Notes under the pieces: model-generated
The model's database searches: none
What the model was told of the DNA's origin: nothing
The model's input: only the letters and a program-made list of their open reading frames with translations
In this document: one piece after another, positions 8,745 to 17,186 of the stretch
Numbering within the stretch: the stretch's first letter is position 1
Layout of the letters: every line of letters begins with the position of its first letter
Position numbers and translations under genes: made by a program
Assembly (NCBI GenBank): GCA_947472885.1
Contig: CANJBX010000011.1
Location: 1 to 64,000, forward strand
DNA from: Hyphomicrobiaceae bacterium
Lineage (GTDB): Bacteria; Pseudomonadota; Alphaproteobacteria; Rhizobiales; Xanthobacteraceae
Direction of reading: 5' to 3'
Length of the DNA: 64,000 nucleotides

Positions 8745-9191
8745 TCATAACCGTCTTTCTCTCGTTTTCCCATGCGATCGAACACTTAGGCTCTACGTGG
8801 ATGCGTCCATCGAGACGGTCTGACGAGTTGGCTAACATACGACCTGCGATCGTCTATCTATCTAACTATACGGCATCGTTGTCAGTGTGTCCCGAAAACC
8901 GGGGTCAATTAAGCGCAGATATCGGAGCGCTCCAATTGATAGAAAATGCTGAATAATGCTTGGCCTGCCCCCAGTTCGGTTGACATCGGCATAAGCCAAT
9001 CCAGCTTGCTAATCGAACTCCATGCGACGCAAATAGCCCGATCGAGGTTCGTCGCTTCGGATTATAGAAGCGCTCGATGCAGTCGCCGTGTAAGATGGCC
9101 GGCAAGTGCCTCGGTGGAAACACCGGGGCATTTTGTCTAACGGCGCGTGTTCCCAACAGGGCATTTGACGTCAGCCGGAAGGCTAACAACC
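8745..9191. other. intergenic region containing the IS3 scrap
   Basis: Apart from the IS3-family remnant at about 8886-9085, nothing coding is recognisable. The part from 8745 to 8885 would hold the promoter of the reverse-strand hydrolase unit; I could not pick a -35/-10 pair with confidence. Confidence 0.4.
8886..9085 (-). mobile_element. IS3-family transposase C-terminal scrap with putative terminal repeat
   Basis: Read on the reverse strand, the segment near 9040-9080 gives DCIERFYNPKRR, the characteristic C-terminal signature of IS3-family OrfB integrases (usually YIERFYNPKRRHS), and, after a frame change, GYLRRMEFD, corresponding to GYLSPMEFE. Only the last 40 or so residues survive and at least one shift and one stop break them. 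About 100 bases beyond the end lies TGTCCCGAAAACCGGGG (from 8888), the kind of sequence found at IS3-family ends. No OrfA or catalytic DDE part is visible. It marks past insertion in this intergenic gap. Confidence 0.55.
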
Positions 9192-9344
9192 ATGGCGTCA
9201 GAGAATGAAAATCTTCGCGACAAGATACGAAATCTAGGGTTGGCGGCCGCAACTAAAATCCCAGACTACGATAAGGACCCAGTCGTCATTCGGCGGGTCG
9301 GAGAAATAGTCGGAAAAGCTATGACAAAGGAAGCGAAGAGATAG
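9192..9344 (+). CDS. small hypothetical protein (50 aa)
   Basis: A 50-codon frame starts at an ATG with a GGAAGG ribosome site eight bases upstream. The protein is charged (ENENLRDKIRN, KDPVVIRRVGEIVGKAMTKEAKR) and looks helical, without a signal peptide or a domain that I recognise. It stands alone between an IS remnant and a non-coding stretch. It could be a small regulator or chance coding; confidence rests only on the ribosome site and the non-random amino-acid pattern. Confidence 0.35.
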   Translation: MASENENLRDKIRNLGLAAATKIPDYDKDPVVIRRVGEIVGKAMTKEAKR

Positions 9345-9889
9345 CGCGCGCGACCTAGCCGTGGATCGGTGCGGTGCAAACGGCGCAGGTGGCCTATTAA
9401 TATCCTTAATCCAGCCTGGCAGTTCCCCGGCGCTACTTACGATGCGGATTTTTGCTGCAGGGAATGCCGGTCCGCAGCCGAGGAGGAACAAGGCCGCGGG
9501 GGAAGGCACATCAACAGCCAGATCATGTGCGAATAGGGGCGGTGTGGGTCACTCTAATTTCATCCCGATTTGTTCCCCATCGTGAACCGGCGAGATTGAG
9601 CAACGTAACCGCTCAAAGTGCAGGCGTCGTATTTTCCGGTGTGTAGTTGCATCCCCCGGCAACCTCCGAGGCGCAGCTCATGATTTGAGCCGGGGCAGTA
9701 TCGGCGCGGATCAAGGCAGCAATCGGCGCTGAGTGTGAAGGATCGGATGGAACCTAACAGCTAAAAGCGTCCGGCGAATTTTGAACATGCAGGCTGAAAT
9801 ACCTAGCCCCGGTGATGCCGGTAGGCCTGTAAAAGAAACTTAGGCGATGATAGACGGAGGGGTAATCCACTCCACTCAAAGAATGCAAA
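9345..9889. other. non-coding stretch with a structured segment upstream of the LLM gene
   Basis: No open frame here looks like a protein. The segment from about 9650 to 9880 is purine-rich with many short self-complementary pieces, including CCTA-gcc-CCGG (from about 9801), loop TGATG and CCGG-TAGG, an eight-pair stem with a three-base bulge. It ends just before the ATG at 9890. It could be a structured leader, a small RNA or a fragment of a ribozyme-type mobile intron. I cannot decide by reading. Confidence 0.4.
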
Positions 9890-10978
9890 ATGCCGCCGAG
9901 AACTCAGCCGCGATTTGGAGTCTGGACGCCCGTGTACGGTACCTGGGCATCTCTTCGGCATCCTGATGACCCCGTCGACGCGTCGTGGGAGCGAAGCAAG
10001 CGCCTAATCCTGGAAGCCGAAGAACTAGGATATGAGTCGACGCTTGTCGCGCAGCACACCATCAATCCTTTTGGCGATAATTTCGCTCAACTGGAGGCTG
10101 TGACAGCGACGGCTGCGCTAGGCGCACTCACGAAACGTGTCGAGCTGATCGTTGCGATCAAGCCCGCGCTTGTCCACCCTGTGATTTTCGCCAAGCAGGC
10201 TCTTCAGATTGAAGAGATTAGCGGCGGCAGAATGTCGATCAATCTCGTGAATGGCTGGTTCAAGCCTGAGATCGAGCGCGCGGGCATACCGTTGCTCGAG
10301 CACGATGAACGTTATGTCTACGGACAGGAGTGGATTGATCTGGTGGAGCGTTTGCTCACGGGCGAGAGAGTCTCGCATTCGGGCAAATACTTCCACGTCG
10401 ATGAGTATACCTTGCGGCCTTTGTCGAGGTTCAGGGCTCGTCCGATTATCTATATCGGAGGCGAGTCCGAGCCGGCCCGCAATCTAGCGGTCAAGAGCGC
10501 AGACGTTTGGTTTCTCAATGCGCAGCCATGTCAGCAAGTCACCGAGATGATTGCCGCGGTTGCAGCCCGGGAGAGAACCAGGCCGCCGCTTAAATATGCG
10601 ATGCCGGCATTCGTGATCACTCGAGAGACTGATGAGGAAGCGCAAGTGGCGCTCGAGGCCGCTTGGGATCTTGCAAATCGAGATGAAGTAGAAAAACAGG
10701 CGTTACGGGCAGGCATTGATAAGAACGTAGTTATGATGGAGAGCGCCCAACGCAGACCACACATCGGAACCAATGGTGGAACTTCAGCAGGCCTGGTCGG
10801 TAGCTACGAGACTGTCGCGAAGCGAATATTGGACTTCACGGAAGCCGGTGTGGAAACGTTCATGCTGCAGTTCCAGCCGTTGGAAGCGGAGATGCGGCGC
10901 TTCGCCAAGGAGGTCATGCCGCGTGTTCGTTCCTTGTGCGAAGGCCGGTCGACTTTGGCAACTCATCATGGGCTCTGA
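9890..10978 (+). CDS. luciferase-like flavin monooxygenase, alkanesulfonate monooxygenase (SsuD)-like
   Basis: The 362-residue protein belongs to the luciferase-like fold and is closest in pattern to the SsuD/nitrilotriacetate group: FGVWTPVYG at the N-terminus, STLVAQHT near residue 45, the flavin-site region AIKPALVHPVIFAKQALQIEEISGGRMSINLVNGW (about residues 85-119) and a central LEHDERY. Such enzymes work with a separate flavin reductase, which is not seen here. A branched-chain-type binding protein gene follows 77 bases later on the same strand and may supply the substrate. The ribosome site before 9890 is weak, so the start is less certain than the frame. Confidence 0.88.
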   Translation: MPPRTQPRFGVWTPVYGTWASLRHPDDPVDASWERSKRLILEAEELGYESTLVAQHTINPFGDNFAQLEAVTATAALGALTKRVELIVAIKPALVHPVIFAKQALQIEEISGGRMSINLVNGWFKPEIERAGIPLLEHDERYVYGQEWIDLVERLLTGERVSHSGKYFHVDEYTLRPLSRFRARPIIYIGGESEPARNLAVKSADVWFLNAQPCQQVTEMIAAVAARERTRPPLKYAMPAFVITRETDEEAQVALEAAWDLANRDEVEKQALRAGIDKNVVMMESAQRRPHIGTNGGTSAGLVGSYETVAKRILDFTEAGVETFMLQFQPLEAEMRRFAKEVMPRVRSLCEGRSTLATHHGL

Positions 10979-11055
10979 ATGGCCGTCTCACGTACTTCCG
11001 AGATTGTTGAGTTGGCGCATTCTGTGTTATTGAGGGTTTTGCAAGGAGAACATGG

Positions 11056-12225
11056 ATGAAGACCCAGTCCGCGAGCGCTCTTGCTTTCATCGCCCTGCTG
11101 AGTGTGATGCCTGCGCGAGCGGCTGAGCCTGTCAAGATTGGCATGATTACCACGCTTTCCGGCCCTGGCGGCTACCTGGGCGAAGACGTACGCGACGGGT
11201 TTCAACTGGCGATCGATCAGGAGCAGGGAAAGCTCGGCGGCGTATCGGTTCGTGTCATCGTCGAGGATGACGGGCTAAAACCCGGAAACGCCAAGCAGAT
11301 TGCTAAAAAACTTCTCGACTCCGAGCAGGTGAAGATTTTTACGGGCATTATTTTCACCAACGTTGCGGTTGCCGTTGTGCCCGACATTCTCGATGGCTCC
11401 GCATTTTACATTGGTGCGAATGCGGCTCCTTCCAACTTTGCCGGCAAGGAGTGCGACAAGAATTATTTCGTCGTGAACTGGCAGAACGATGCGCTCCATG
11501 AGGCTGCCGGGCAGACTGCTACCGAACTAAGTTTTCAGAACGCGATCGCGGTCGTGCCAAATTATCAAGGCGGCCTAGACGCTTTGGCTGGGTTCAAGCG
11601 TCGCTTCAAGGGCCAGGTCATCAATGAGCTCTTCACCAAGCTTGATCAGACCGACTTCGCTGGCGAGATGGCTCAGATCCGGGCGGCGAAGCCTAACGTC
11701 GTGTACCAATTCCAGCCAGGTGGGCTCGGCGTTGCCTTCTTGAAGCAGTATGCGCAGGCGGGACTCAAGGAAACCATCCCGATGGTTGTCGCTGCGCCGT
11801 CTATGGATTACCGCACAATGACGGTAGTCGGCGAAGCAGCAACCGGGGTCACACTCGCGACTTTTTGGAATACCGACTTCGATAATCCCCAAAGCAAGCG
11901 CTTCGTCGCTGATTTCGAAGCGAAGTATCATCGGTTGCCGACCTTTTACGCAGCCCAAGGGTATGACGCCGCTCGCCTGACGGCCAGCGCTTTAAAGGCT
12001 GTCGACGGCGATATGGGTAAACCTGACGCTTTCCGCGCCGCAATGCGTAAAGCCAATTTTGATTCCGTTCGCGGCACTTTTCACTTCGGCCCCAATCAGC
12101 ATCCGGTCCAGGATTGGTATGCCGCGCGTGTCGAGACAGGAAGCGACGGTAAACTGGCCATCCGAACGCAAAAAAAGATTCTTGAAGATTACGGGGATAG
12201 TTATGCCGCAGCCTGCAAGATGTAA
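11056..12225 (+). CDS. ABC transporter substrate-binding protein, branched-chain amino acid (LivJ/LivK) type
   Basis: The 389-residue protein has a signal peptide ending at ARA/AEP near residue 22 and then the periplasmic type-I binding fold: VKIGMITTLSGPGGYLGEDVRDGFQLAIDQ, the VVPNYQGGLD hinge region and QGYDAARLTASAL near the end. An AGGAG-like ribosome site precedes the ATG. Many alphaproteobacterial members bind aromatic acids rather than amino acids. No permease or ATPase gene is directly attached; the nearest ABC set lies at 20.5-24.0 kb on the other strand, so this may be an additional receptor for it. The palindrome at 12383-12412 lies downstream. Confidence 0.9.
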   Translation: MKTQSASALAFIALLSVMPARAAEPVKIGMITTLSGPGGYLGEDVRDGFQLAIDQEQGKLGGVSVRVIVEDDGLKPGNAKQIAKKLLDSEQVKIFTGIIFTNVAVAVVPDILDGSAFYIGANAAPSNFAGKECDKNYFVVNWQNDALHEAAGQTATELSFQNAIAVVPNYQGGLDALAGFKRRFKGQVINELFTKLDQTDFAGEMAQIRAAKPNVVYQFQPGGLGVAFLKQYAQAGLKETIPMVVAAPSMDYRTMTVVGEAATGVTLATFWNTDFDNPQSKRFVADFEAKYHRLPTFYAAQGYDAARLTASALKAVDGDMGKPDAFRAAMRKANFDSVRGTFHFGPNQHPVQDWYAARVETGSDGKLAIRTQKKILEDYGDSYAAACKM

Positions 12226-12527
12226 GGGCTGTGCGAAAGAGCGCGCCTGATTACGCTACCCGCCTAACGCCGTTCCGATTTTTTGGGTAAGCCCGGCGGG
12301 CCGCTTCGGACCTAAGAGGGTGGTGCGACATACCCAATTTAAACGCGCCAATCGTTGCTGTAACTGGTCACGTCAACTGGTCAACTTCCGAGAATGCCGG
12401 TTCTCGGAAGTTGGTGCTGGGGATGGCTGGAGGCTGGTAGGCGGACAACAGTAATTGCGACCTCCGGATGCTGGACACCTTTGCCCGCTTCATCTATCTC
12501 ACCATTAAAATCTTTAGGGAGCGGAAT
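12226..12527. other. intergenic region with direct repeats and a perfect palindrome
   Basis: The gap contains two copies of AACTGGTCA (12362-12370 and 12375-12383) running directly into the palindrome at 12383-12412. No gene is recognisable. The ribosome site AGGGAG just before 12528 belongs to the next gene. Confidence 0.6.
12383..12412. repeat. 30-bp palindrome, left copy (12-bp arms, 6-base loop)
   Basis: The arms AACTTCCGAGAA and TTCTCGGAAGTT are perfect inverted repeats around a six-base loop (TGCCGG). The same arms with the same spacing occur at 25705-25734 with a different loop, and nowhere else that I noticed. No T-run follows, so it is not a classic intrinsic terminator. It could be a mobile-element end, a repeated extragenic palindrome or a protein-binding site. 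Confidence 0.85.
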
Positions 12528-13496
12528 ATGCGCAATTTGGCCAGGGGCGTCTGCTTTGCTCTGTGTATCTCCGCCGCTCCCATTTATTCGGCTCCAGCGA
12601 CGGCTCAGAATTGGCCGGGTTCACTCGTTAAAATCGTGGTGCCTTTTCCGCCGGGTGGTCCAACGGACGTAGTCGCCCGGCTGCTCTCCCAGAAGCTCGC
12701 GCAGCAAATCGGCAAAACTGTTATCGTTGAGAACAAGCCGGGCGCGGACGGAAACCTTGGCGCCATGTACGTCGCGCAGTCGCCGCCCGACGGCAATACG
12801 CTGCTCTTCGTCGTGCCCGCCATCATCACCAACAAGTTTTTCCAGAAGAACGCCGCTGACGTTTCCGGCGAACTGCAGCCGGTGATTGTGCTCAATCGCG
12901 TGCCGAACGTCCTTTTAGTCAAGCCCGGCCTGAACGTTTCTAGCGTCGAAGAACTGGCCAAGCTCGCCCAGTCGAAGGATGCCGATGTGAGTTGCGCATC
13001 GTCGGGCTCACTGCCGACCATGGGCTGCGAACTGTTCAAGGCGCGTACCAAGGCGAATATCATTATGGTGCGCTATAAGGGAAATGGCCCCGCACTTGCC
13101 GCGCTGTCGGGCGGCGAAGTATCCATGATCTTCGACGTTGCCAATACGGCCGCCGAAGCCGTCAAGACCGGACGCGCAAAAGCGCTGGCGACAACCAACA
13201 ACGAGCCGATGACTGGTACTTTCGCCAACCTCCCAATGATGAAAGACAAATACGAGGGTTTCGATCTCGTTTCCTGGCAGGGCCTGATGGTGCCGCGCGC
13301 GACTCCGGCTTCCGTCGTCGATGCTGCCAATGCTGCTCTTAACGAAGTGCTGAAGGATACGGAGATCAGGAAAGCTTTTGACAACGCATCGCTCATCCCG
13401 GTCGGTGGTCCCGCGGCACAATTCGCCAAGCTGATGGCCGACGACGACAAGAAATACTCGGCGGTAGTGAAAGACGCCGGGATTCAGCCGGAATAA
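12528..13496 (+). CDS. Bug-family periplasmic solute-binding protein
   Basis: The 322-residue protein starts at the ATG after AGGGAG and has a signal peptide cut near residue 26 (ATA/QNW). Bug motifs follow: LVKIVVPFPPGGPTDVVARLL, VIVENKPGADGNLG, QSPPDGNTLLF and MVRYKGNGPALAAL. It ends in AGIQPE like the other Bug proteins of this window. It converges with the IclR gene, whose stop lies 22 bases away. No TctAB genes are nearby. It lies inside the palindrome-bracketed block and may feed the UbiD/Rieske pathway. Confidence 0.92.
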   Translation: MRNLARGVCFALCISAAPIYSAPATAQNWPGSLVKIVVPFPPGGPTDVVARLLSQKLAQQIGKTVIVENKPGADGNLGAMYVAQSPPDGNTLLFVVPAIITNKFFQKNAADVSGELQPVIVLNRVPNVLLVKPGLNVSSVEELAKLAQSKDADVSCASSGSLPTMGCELFKARTKANIIMVRYKGNGPALAALSGGEVSMIFDVANTAAEAVKTGRAKALATTNNEPMTGTFANLPMMKDKYEGFDLVSWQGLMVPRATPASVVDAANAALNEVLKDTEIRKAFDNASLIPVGGPAAQFAKLMADDDKKYSAVVKDAGIQPE

Positions 13497-13518
13497 TGGA
13501 TCCGAATCTGTTGAGGTT

Positions 13519-14331
13519 TTACAGCGGGCGGCGCTTGCCTCTGGCGGGCGCACTTAAATGGCCGATGCCGCGTGAAATCTGCTGCGCCCCGGCAATGAGT
13601 TGTTTGACCATTGCGCCCTTCGGATCGCGATCGATTTGCGGGGCCAGTGCCACGAAGGTCAGCGCAGCAACCAGGCGATCGTCGTGGTCAAAAACAGCCG
13701 CAGACATCGCGGAAAAGCCCTGATTGAGCCGGCTCTCGCTCCAGGCGAAACCCTGCTGGCGAACCGATTTTGCAATTTCCACTGCGCGAAGTTTGAAGTC
13801 GCGGCGGCCGGCGATTTCCCTCTCAAGAATATGTTTCATTGGACCGTCACTGCCATAGGTCAGGAAGACGTTGCCCGTCGATGACCATAGCAGCGGCAGA
13901 ATGCTGCCAACACGCAACGTGTTTGGCATCGCCTGTTTCGGATCGAGTTTTTTGATGATCGACGGTCCTATATCGCCCCAGATCGTGAGGCAGACCGAAA
14001 CATCGAACTGCAGGAACAATTCATCCATCACCGATGCGCTTGCGGACGCAAGATCGAGTTGGGTGATTGCAGCGAGACCGACGTGCACCGCTTCCGGGCC
14101 AAGTCCATAGCGTAAGGTGCTTGGATCCTGGGCCACGAATCCGATCCGGCTAAAGGCCGCGAGATACAGATGGGCTTTGGTTGGCGTCATGCCGGCTTGT
14201 TCGGCGATTTCTTTCAAAGGCAATTTACGGGGCGCTCGCCGCAGCACGTCGATAAGTTGGAAGCCGATGCCGATTGACTGAATGTGCCGCTGTTCTTTGG
14301 CCGCCGGGCTTCGATTCACGGGAATCCCCAC
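13519..14331 (-). CDS. IclR-family transcriptional regulator
   Basis: The 270-residue protein has an N-terminal winged helix-turn-helix (IQSIGIGFQLIDVL, then PLKEIAEQAGMTPTKAHLYLAAF, residues about 17-62) and the C-terminal IclR effector domain with GFAWSESRLNQGFSAMSAAVFD. IclR proteins control aromatic and carboxylate catabolic genes and respond to pathway compounds. It lies 24 bases downstream of the UbiD-type gene on the same strand, so it is probably co-transcribed with it, and it may act at the divergent promoter region at 15868-15967. Confidence 0.9.
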   Translation of the reverse strand: MGIPVNRSPAAKEQRHIQSIGIGFQLIDVLRRAPRKLPLKEIAEQAGMTPTKAHLYLAAFSRIGFVAQDPSTLRYGLGPEAVHVGLAAITQLDLASASASVMDELFLQFDVSVCLTIWGDIGPSIIKKLDPKQAMPNTLRVGSILPLLWSSTGNVFLTYGSDGPMKHILEREIAGRRDFKLRAVEIAKSVRQQGFAWSESRLNQGFSAMSAAVFDHDDRLVAALTFVALAPQIDRDPKGAMVKQLIAGAQQISRGIGHLSAPARGKRRPL

Positions 14332-14355
14332 GAGGTGATGAGAGCAGACATGGGT

Positions 14356-15867
14356 CTAGACGTGCTTCCACTTGCCGTTTTCGGCGAGAGAAGCTTTGCC
14401 TACCTGTTGCAGCGCATAAAGTTCGGCGACGATCTCGCGGCCATCCCGGCTGCCGATCGCGCCCACTAGTTGCTCGAAGGTTTTCTCGCCGTCCTGCAAT
14501 GCAGCGGAAATAGAGGAAAAACGCGGATGGTCGTAATTCGGCGTCGCAGGAACGACGGATTCCACGCTGCCGCGATGCAGACCGGATTTGGTAAGGTCGA
14601 AGCCGGCCTTCGCGCCGGTTCTCGATCCGTCCAATGACGGGTCGAGCGGGATCGCCCGAAAGCCGCTTTGAATCACGAGATCGCGGTCGGCTTGGAAACG
14701 GGTGGCGAGGGCCCAATCCATTTGTTCATGCGAGTAGATGTCGATGTCGTCATCGACGACAAACACGTGTTTGACGTTGACGAGGCAACCGAAGGCAGTC
14801 GCAATCGCGTTCCGCGCTTCGCCTTGGGCAAACTGACGGAGTGCAATTCTCACATTGAACATGCCGCCGCTCGCGCCCGTCGCGTGAACCGCAACAACGC
14901 CTCGCACGGCGTGCTGCAGCGCGTTCCAGAGTACGACTTCCGTACGCAGCGAATTGAGTTGGGCTGTGTCGGTGTTTGCCATGTTCGCGCCTGCGATCGT
15001 CGAAGTCTGGAAAACCGCATCTTCGCGCCGAGTGATGGCTGTGACCTGAAAGCGCGGGTTCAATTTGACGCCGCCGTAGTAGCCGAGGAATTCGCCGAAC
15101 GGGCCTTCGGGGTACTTGTGACCTGCGGAATCGAGATAGCCTTCAATGACATATTCGGCGTCGGCCGGAATTCGCACGTCGTTGGAAATGCATTTGACCA
15201 CGGGCGCGGCCTGGCCACGAAGCGATGCTAGAAGCTCAAGTTCATCGCCAGGCGTGCGCATAGTCGCGGCAACATGGTCGATTGGATGCGAGCCAACGAC
15301 AAATGCGATCGGCAGATGGCGGTTCATCAATGCTGACTTCTCGTAGATCCTTTTAAGATCGCTCGGCGAGAACAGGCCTATGCCGGTCTGGTTCGGGCTA
15401 TGCAACATCAGGCGGCGCATGCCGATGTTCGACCAGCCATTGGACTCGTCAACACTCACGTCCATCGCCGATGAGATGAAAAGGCCGCCGTCCAGGCTGT
15501 GTTGCAAATGCACGGGAAGTTTAAAGAGGTTGATGTCGTCACCGGTTTGGACAACTTGCTGGACAGGTGCCTCGCGACGGGAAATCTCGGTGACTTTCCC
15601 GGGTGCCGCAAGGCGCTTCAAGACCTGCGGCAGCAGATCGTTAACGTCGGTTTCAAATGCTGTGGCCAGCCGGGCCCGGCTTCCGGCGACATTCGCGGCG
15701 AGCTTGGCCCCCTCTGGTCCGACCGATTCTAGTATCACCGCCTTGGAAGTTGCATCGACGATGGCGGCAACATCGGTCAGCGCCGTGGGTGCCGCGACAC
15801 GCAGCAGTTCGTTCTCGCTGAGGTTGTCGATGAAGGACTTGAGGCGGAATTCGTTCAATGCAGGCAT
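14356..15867 (-). CDS. UbiD-family prenylated-FMN-dependent decarboxylase
   Basis: The 503-residue protein has the UbiD layout: LPVHLQHSLDGGLFISSAMDV near residue 117, NIGMRRLML with the likely catalytic Arg151/152, and PEGPFGEFLGYYGG with Glu254 and Glu259, matching the Arg-Glu-Glu set that handles substrate and cofactor in UbiD enzymes. The C-terminal GFRAIPLDPSLDG segment also fits. Members reversibly decarboxylate aromatic or unsaturated acids using prenyl-FMN, which needs a UbiX partner not present here. The gene is divergent from an ABC binding protein, and the IclR gene follows. An aromatic acid substrate is likely but not shown. Confidence 0.9.
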   Translation of the reverse strand: MPALNEFRLKSFIDNLSENELLRVAAPTALTDVAAIVDATSKAVILESVGPEGAKLAANVAGSRARLATAFETDVNDLLPQVLKRLAAPGKVTEISRREAPVQQVVQTGDDINLFKLPVHLQHSLDGGLFISSAMDVSVDESNGWSNIGMRRLMLHSPNQTGIGLFSPSDLKRIYEKSALMNRHLPIAFVVGSHPIDHVAATMRTPGDELELLASLRGQAAPVVKCISNDVRIPADAEYVIEGYLDSAGHKYPEGPFGEFLGYYGGVKLNPRFQVTAITRREDAVFQTSTIAGANMANTDTAQLNSLRTEVVLWNALQHAVRGVVAVHATGASGGMFNVRIALRQFAQGEARNAIATAFGCLVNVKHVFVVDDDIDIYSHEQMDWALATRFQADRDLVIQSGFRAIPLDPSLDGSRTGAKAGFDLTKSGLHRGSVESVVPATPNYDHPRFSSISAALQDGEKTFEQLVGAIGSRDGREIVAELYALQQVGKASLAENGKWKHV

Positions 15868-15869
15868 GA

Positions 15870-15882
15870 CAAATCCGATTTG
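15870..15882. promoter_or_regulatory. candidate operator, CAAATC-C-GATTTG inverted repeat
   Basis: A perfect six-base inverted repeat around one base lies two bases before the ubiD-type start, within the divergent spacer to the binding protein gene. Its place fits autoregulation by the nearby IclR protein, but short palindromes also arise by chance. Confidence 0.25.
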
Positions 15883-15967
15883 ACTATCTTGAATTGGATT
15901 GTATCTTCCGTGCTGCGACCAAGGTCAACTGCAAGTATCGCAAAAATAAACACCCAGGGAGGGCACT

Positions 15968-17152
15968 ATGTCCACATCATTGAAAATCAGCCGCCGCGCG
16001 TTCTCCGCTGGCGCAGCGAGTGTTGCCGTGTTGGCCGGTACCGGCCGCGCCAAGGCCGCCAAGGATTTCACGATCGGTGTCGTAAATCCGCTCACGGGTT
16101 TCGGCGCGGACCTCGGCATCTGTGCCCAGCAGGCTCTGGAACTGGTTGTGGACGAACTCAACAAGGCGGGCGGCATTAACGGCGGCCAGATCAAGTTTGT
16201 TTTCCGCGATGATGAAAGTAATCCTCAGAAGGGCGTCGCCGCGGTGCAGGAATTGCTGCAGCGCCACAATGTCGATGTGATCGTTGGCGCCAACCTCACG
16301 AATATCGCAGTCGCCGTTGCACCAATCGTCAACCAGGCGAAGGTGCCGTTTATTCTGTTCGGCACGGGCTCCGCGCTGATCGATCCTGCGAAGTTTCCGT
16401 ATTTGTTCCGCACCAATTTCCACACAGACATGGAGTCGGCGCTGATCGCGGATTATTACTCACGCGTTTTGAAACTGAAATCACCGGGCATTGTCTCCGA
16501 CACATCGGCCTATGGCCAGACTGGCTCGAAGGCGCTGATCGCAGCCTTGTCCAAGGTCGGGATCACGCCGGCAGCTCAAGAGACGTTCAGCATGACCGAC
16601 ACTGACCTTTCCGGTCAGGTCCTGCGCCTTCAAAAGGCAAATGCCGACGCTATTCTTGGCTGGAGCCTCGGCACTTCCCTGGCTCAGGTTGCGCGCGCAG
16701 CACAGCGCTTGAACTTCAACGTGCCGGGCATCGGTGGCGCGGGTATCCATCAGGAAGGCTTTGTCGATCTCGCCGGCGCGGCAGGCAAGGATTGGTCCGG
16801 AACTTACTATCGGTCGTTTACGCGAACCGACAAGGAAGATGCGCCAGCGGATATCCGCACCTACCTGAAGAAAATGCAGGAGCGTCATGGGGCGAAGCTC
16901 AGTAAAACGATGTACATCGCAGCTTTATGGGACGACACCATCCGTCTGTTGGTCGAAGCGGCGAAGCGTGCCAAGAGCAGTGGCGGTGATGATGTCAAAG
17001 CGGCGCTCGAAACGGCCAACTTCAAAGGCATGGTCTCACAGTTCACGTTCAGTCCCACCAAGCACGACGGACTCGACCCCAAGGCACTGACCCTGGCTTA
17101 TGTGATCGGCACCGAGGCCCATGTCCGCTTGCGCGTCCCAGGTATGGACTGA
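15968..17152 (+). CDS. ABC transporter substrate-binding protein, LivJ/LivK type, with Tat-like signal
   Basis: The 394-residue protein starts with a twin-arginine-like signal (SRRAFSAG, residues 9-16, then a mild hydrophobic stretch ending near KAA), so export may use the Tat route. The mature part has the type-I binding fold: FTIGVVNPLTGFGADLG, DELNKAGGINGGQIKFVFRDDESNPQKGVAAVQELL and VAPIVNQAKVPFILF. The ATG follows AGGGAGGGC. It is divergent from the UbiD-type gene and 34 bases before an alpha/beta hydrolase. The permeases and ATPases at 20.5-24.0 kb are the probable partners. Confidence 0.9.
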   Translation: MSTSLKISRRAFSAGAASVAVLAGTGRAKAAKDFTIGVVNPLTGFGADLGICAQQALELVVDELNKAGGINGGQIKFVFRDDESNPQKGVAAVQELLQRHNVDVIVGANLTNIAVAVAPIVNQAKVPFILFGTGSALIDPAKFPYLFRTNFHTDMESALIADYYSRVLKLKSPGIVSDTSAYGQTGSKALIAALSKVGITPAAQETFSMTDTDLSGQVLRLQKANADAILGWSLGTSLAQVARAAQRLNFNVPGIGGAGIHQEGFVDLAGAAGKDWSGTYYRSFTRTDKEDAPADIRTYLKKMQERHGAKLSKTMYIAALWDDTIRLLVEAAKRAKSSGGDDVKAALETANFKGMVSQFTFSPTKHDGLDPKALTLAYVIGTEAHVRLRVPGMD

Positions 17153-17186
17153 ATCATCTTCCTTCCGAATGAGATAAGGCAAGTCG

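Noticed and set aside
9785-9850. Resemblance to a TPP riboswitch (GGCUGA, then CCGGUGAUGCCGGUAGG)
   Set aside because: The conserved CUGAGA core and the second helix are missing and the gene downstream has no link to thiamine.
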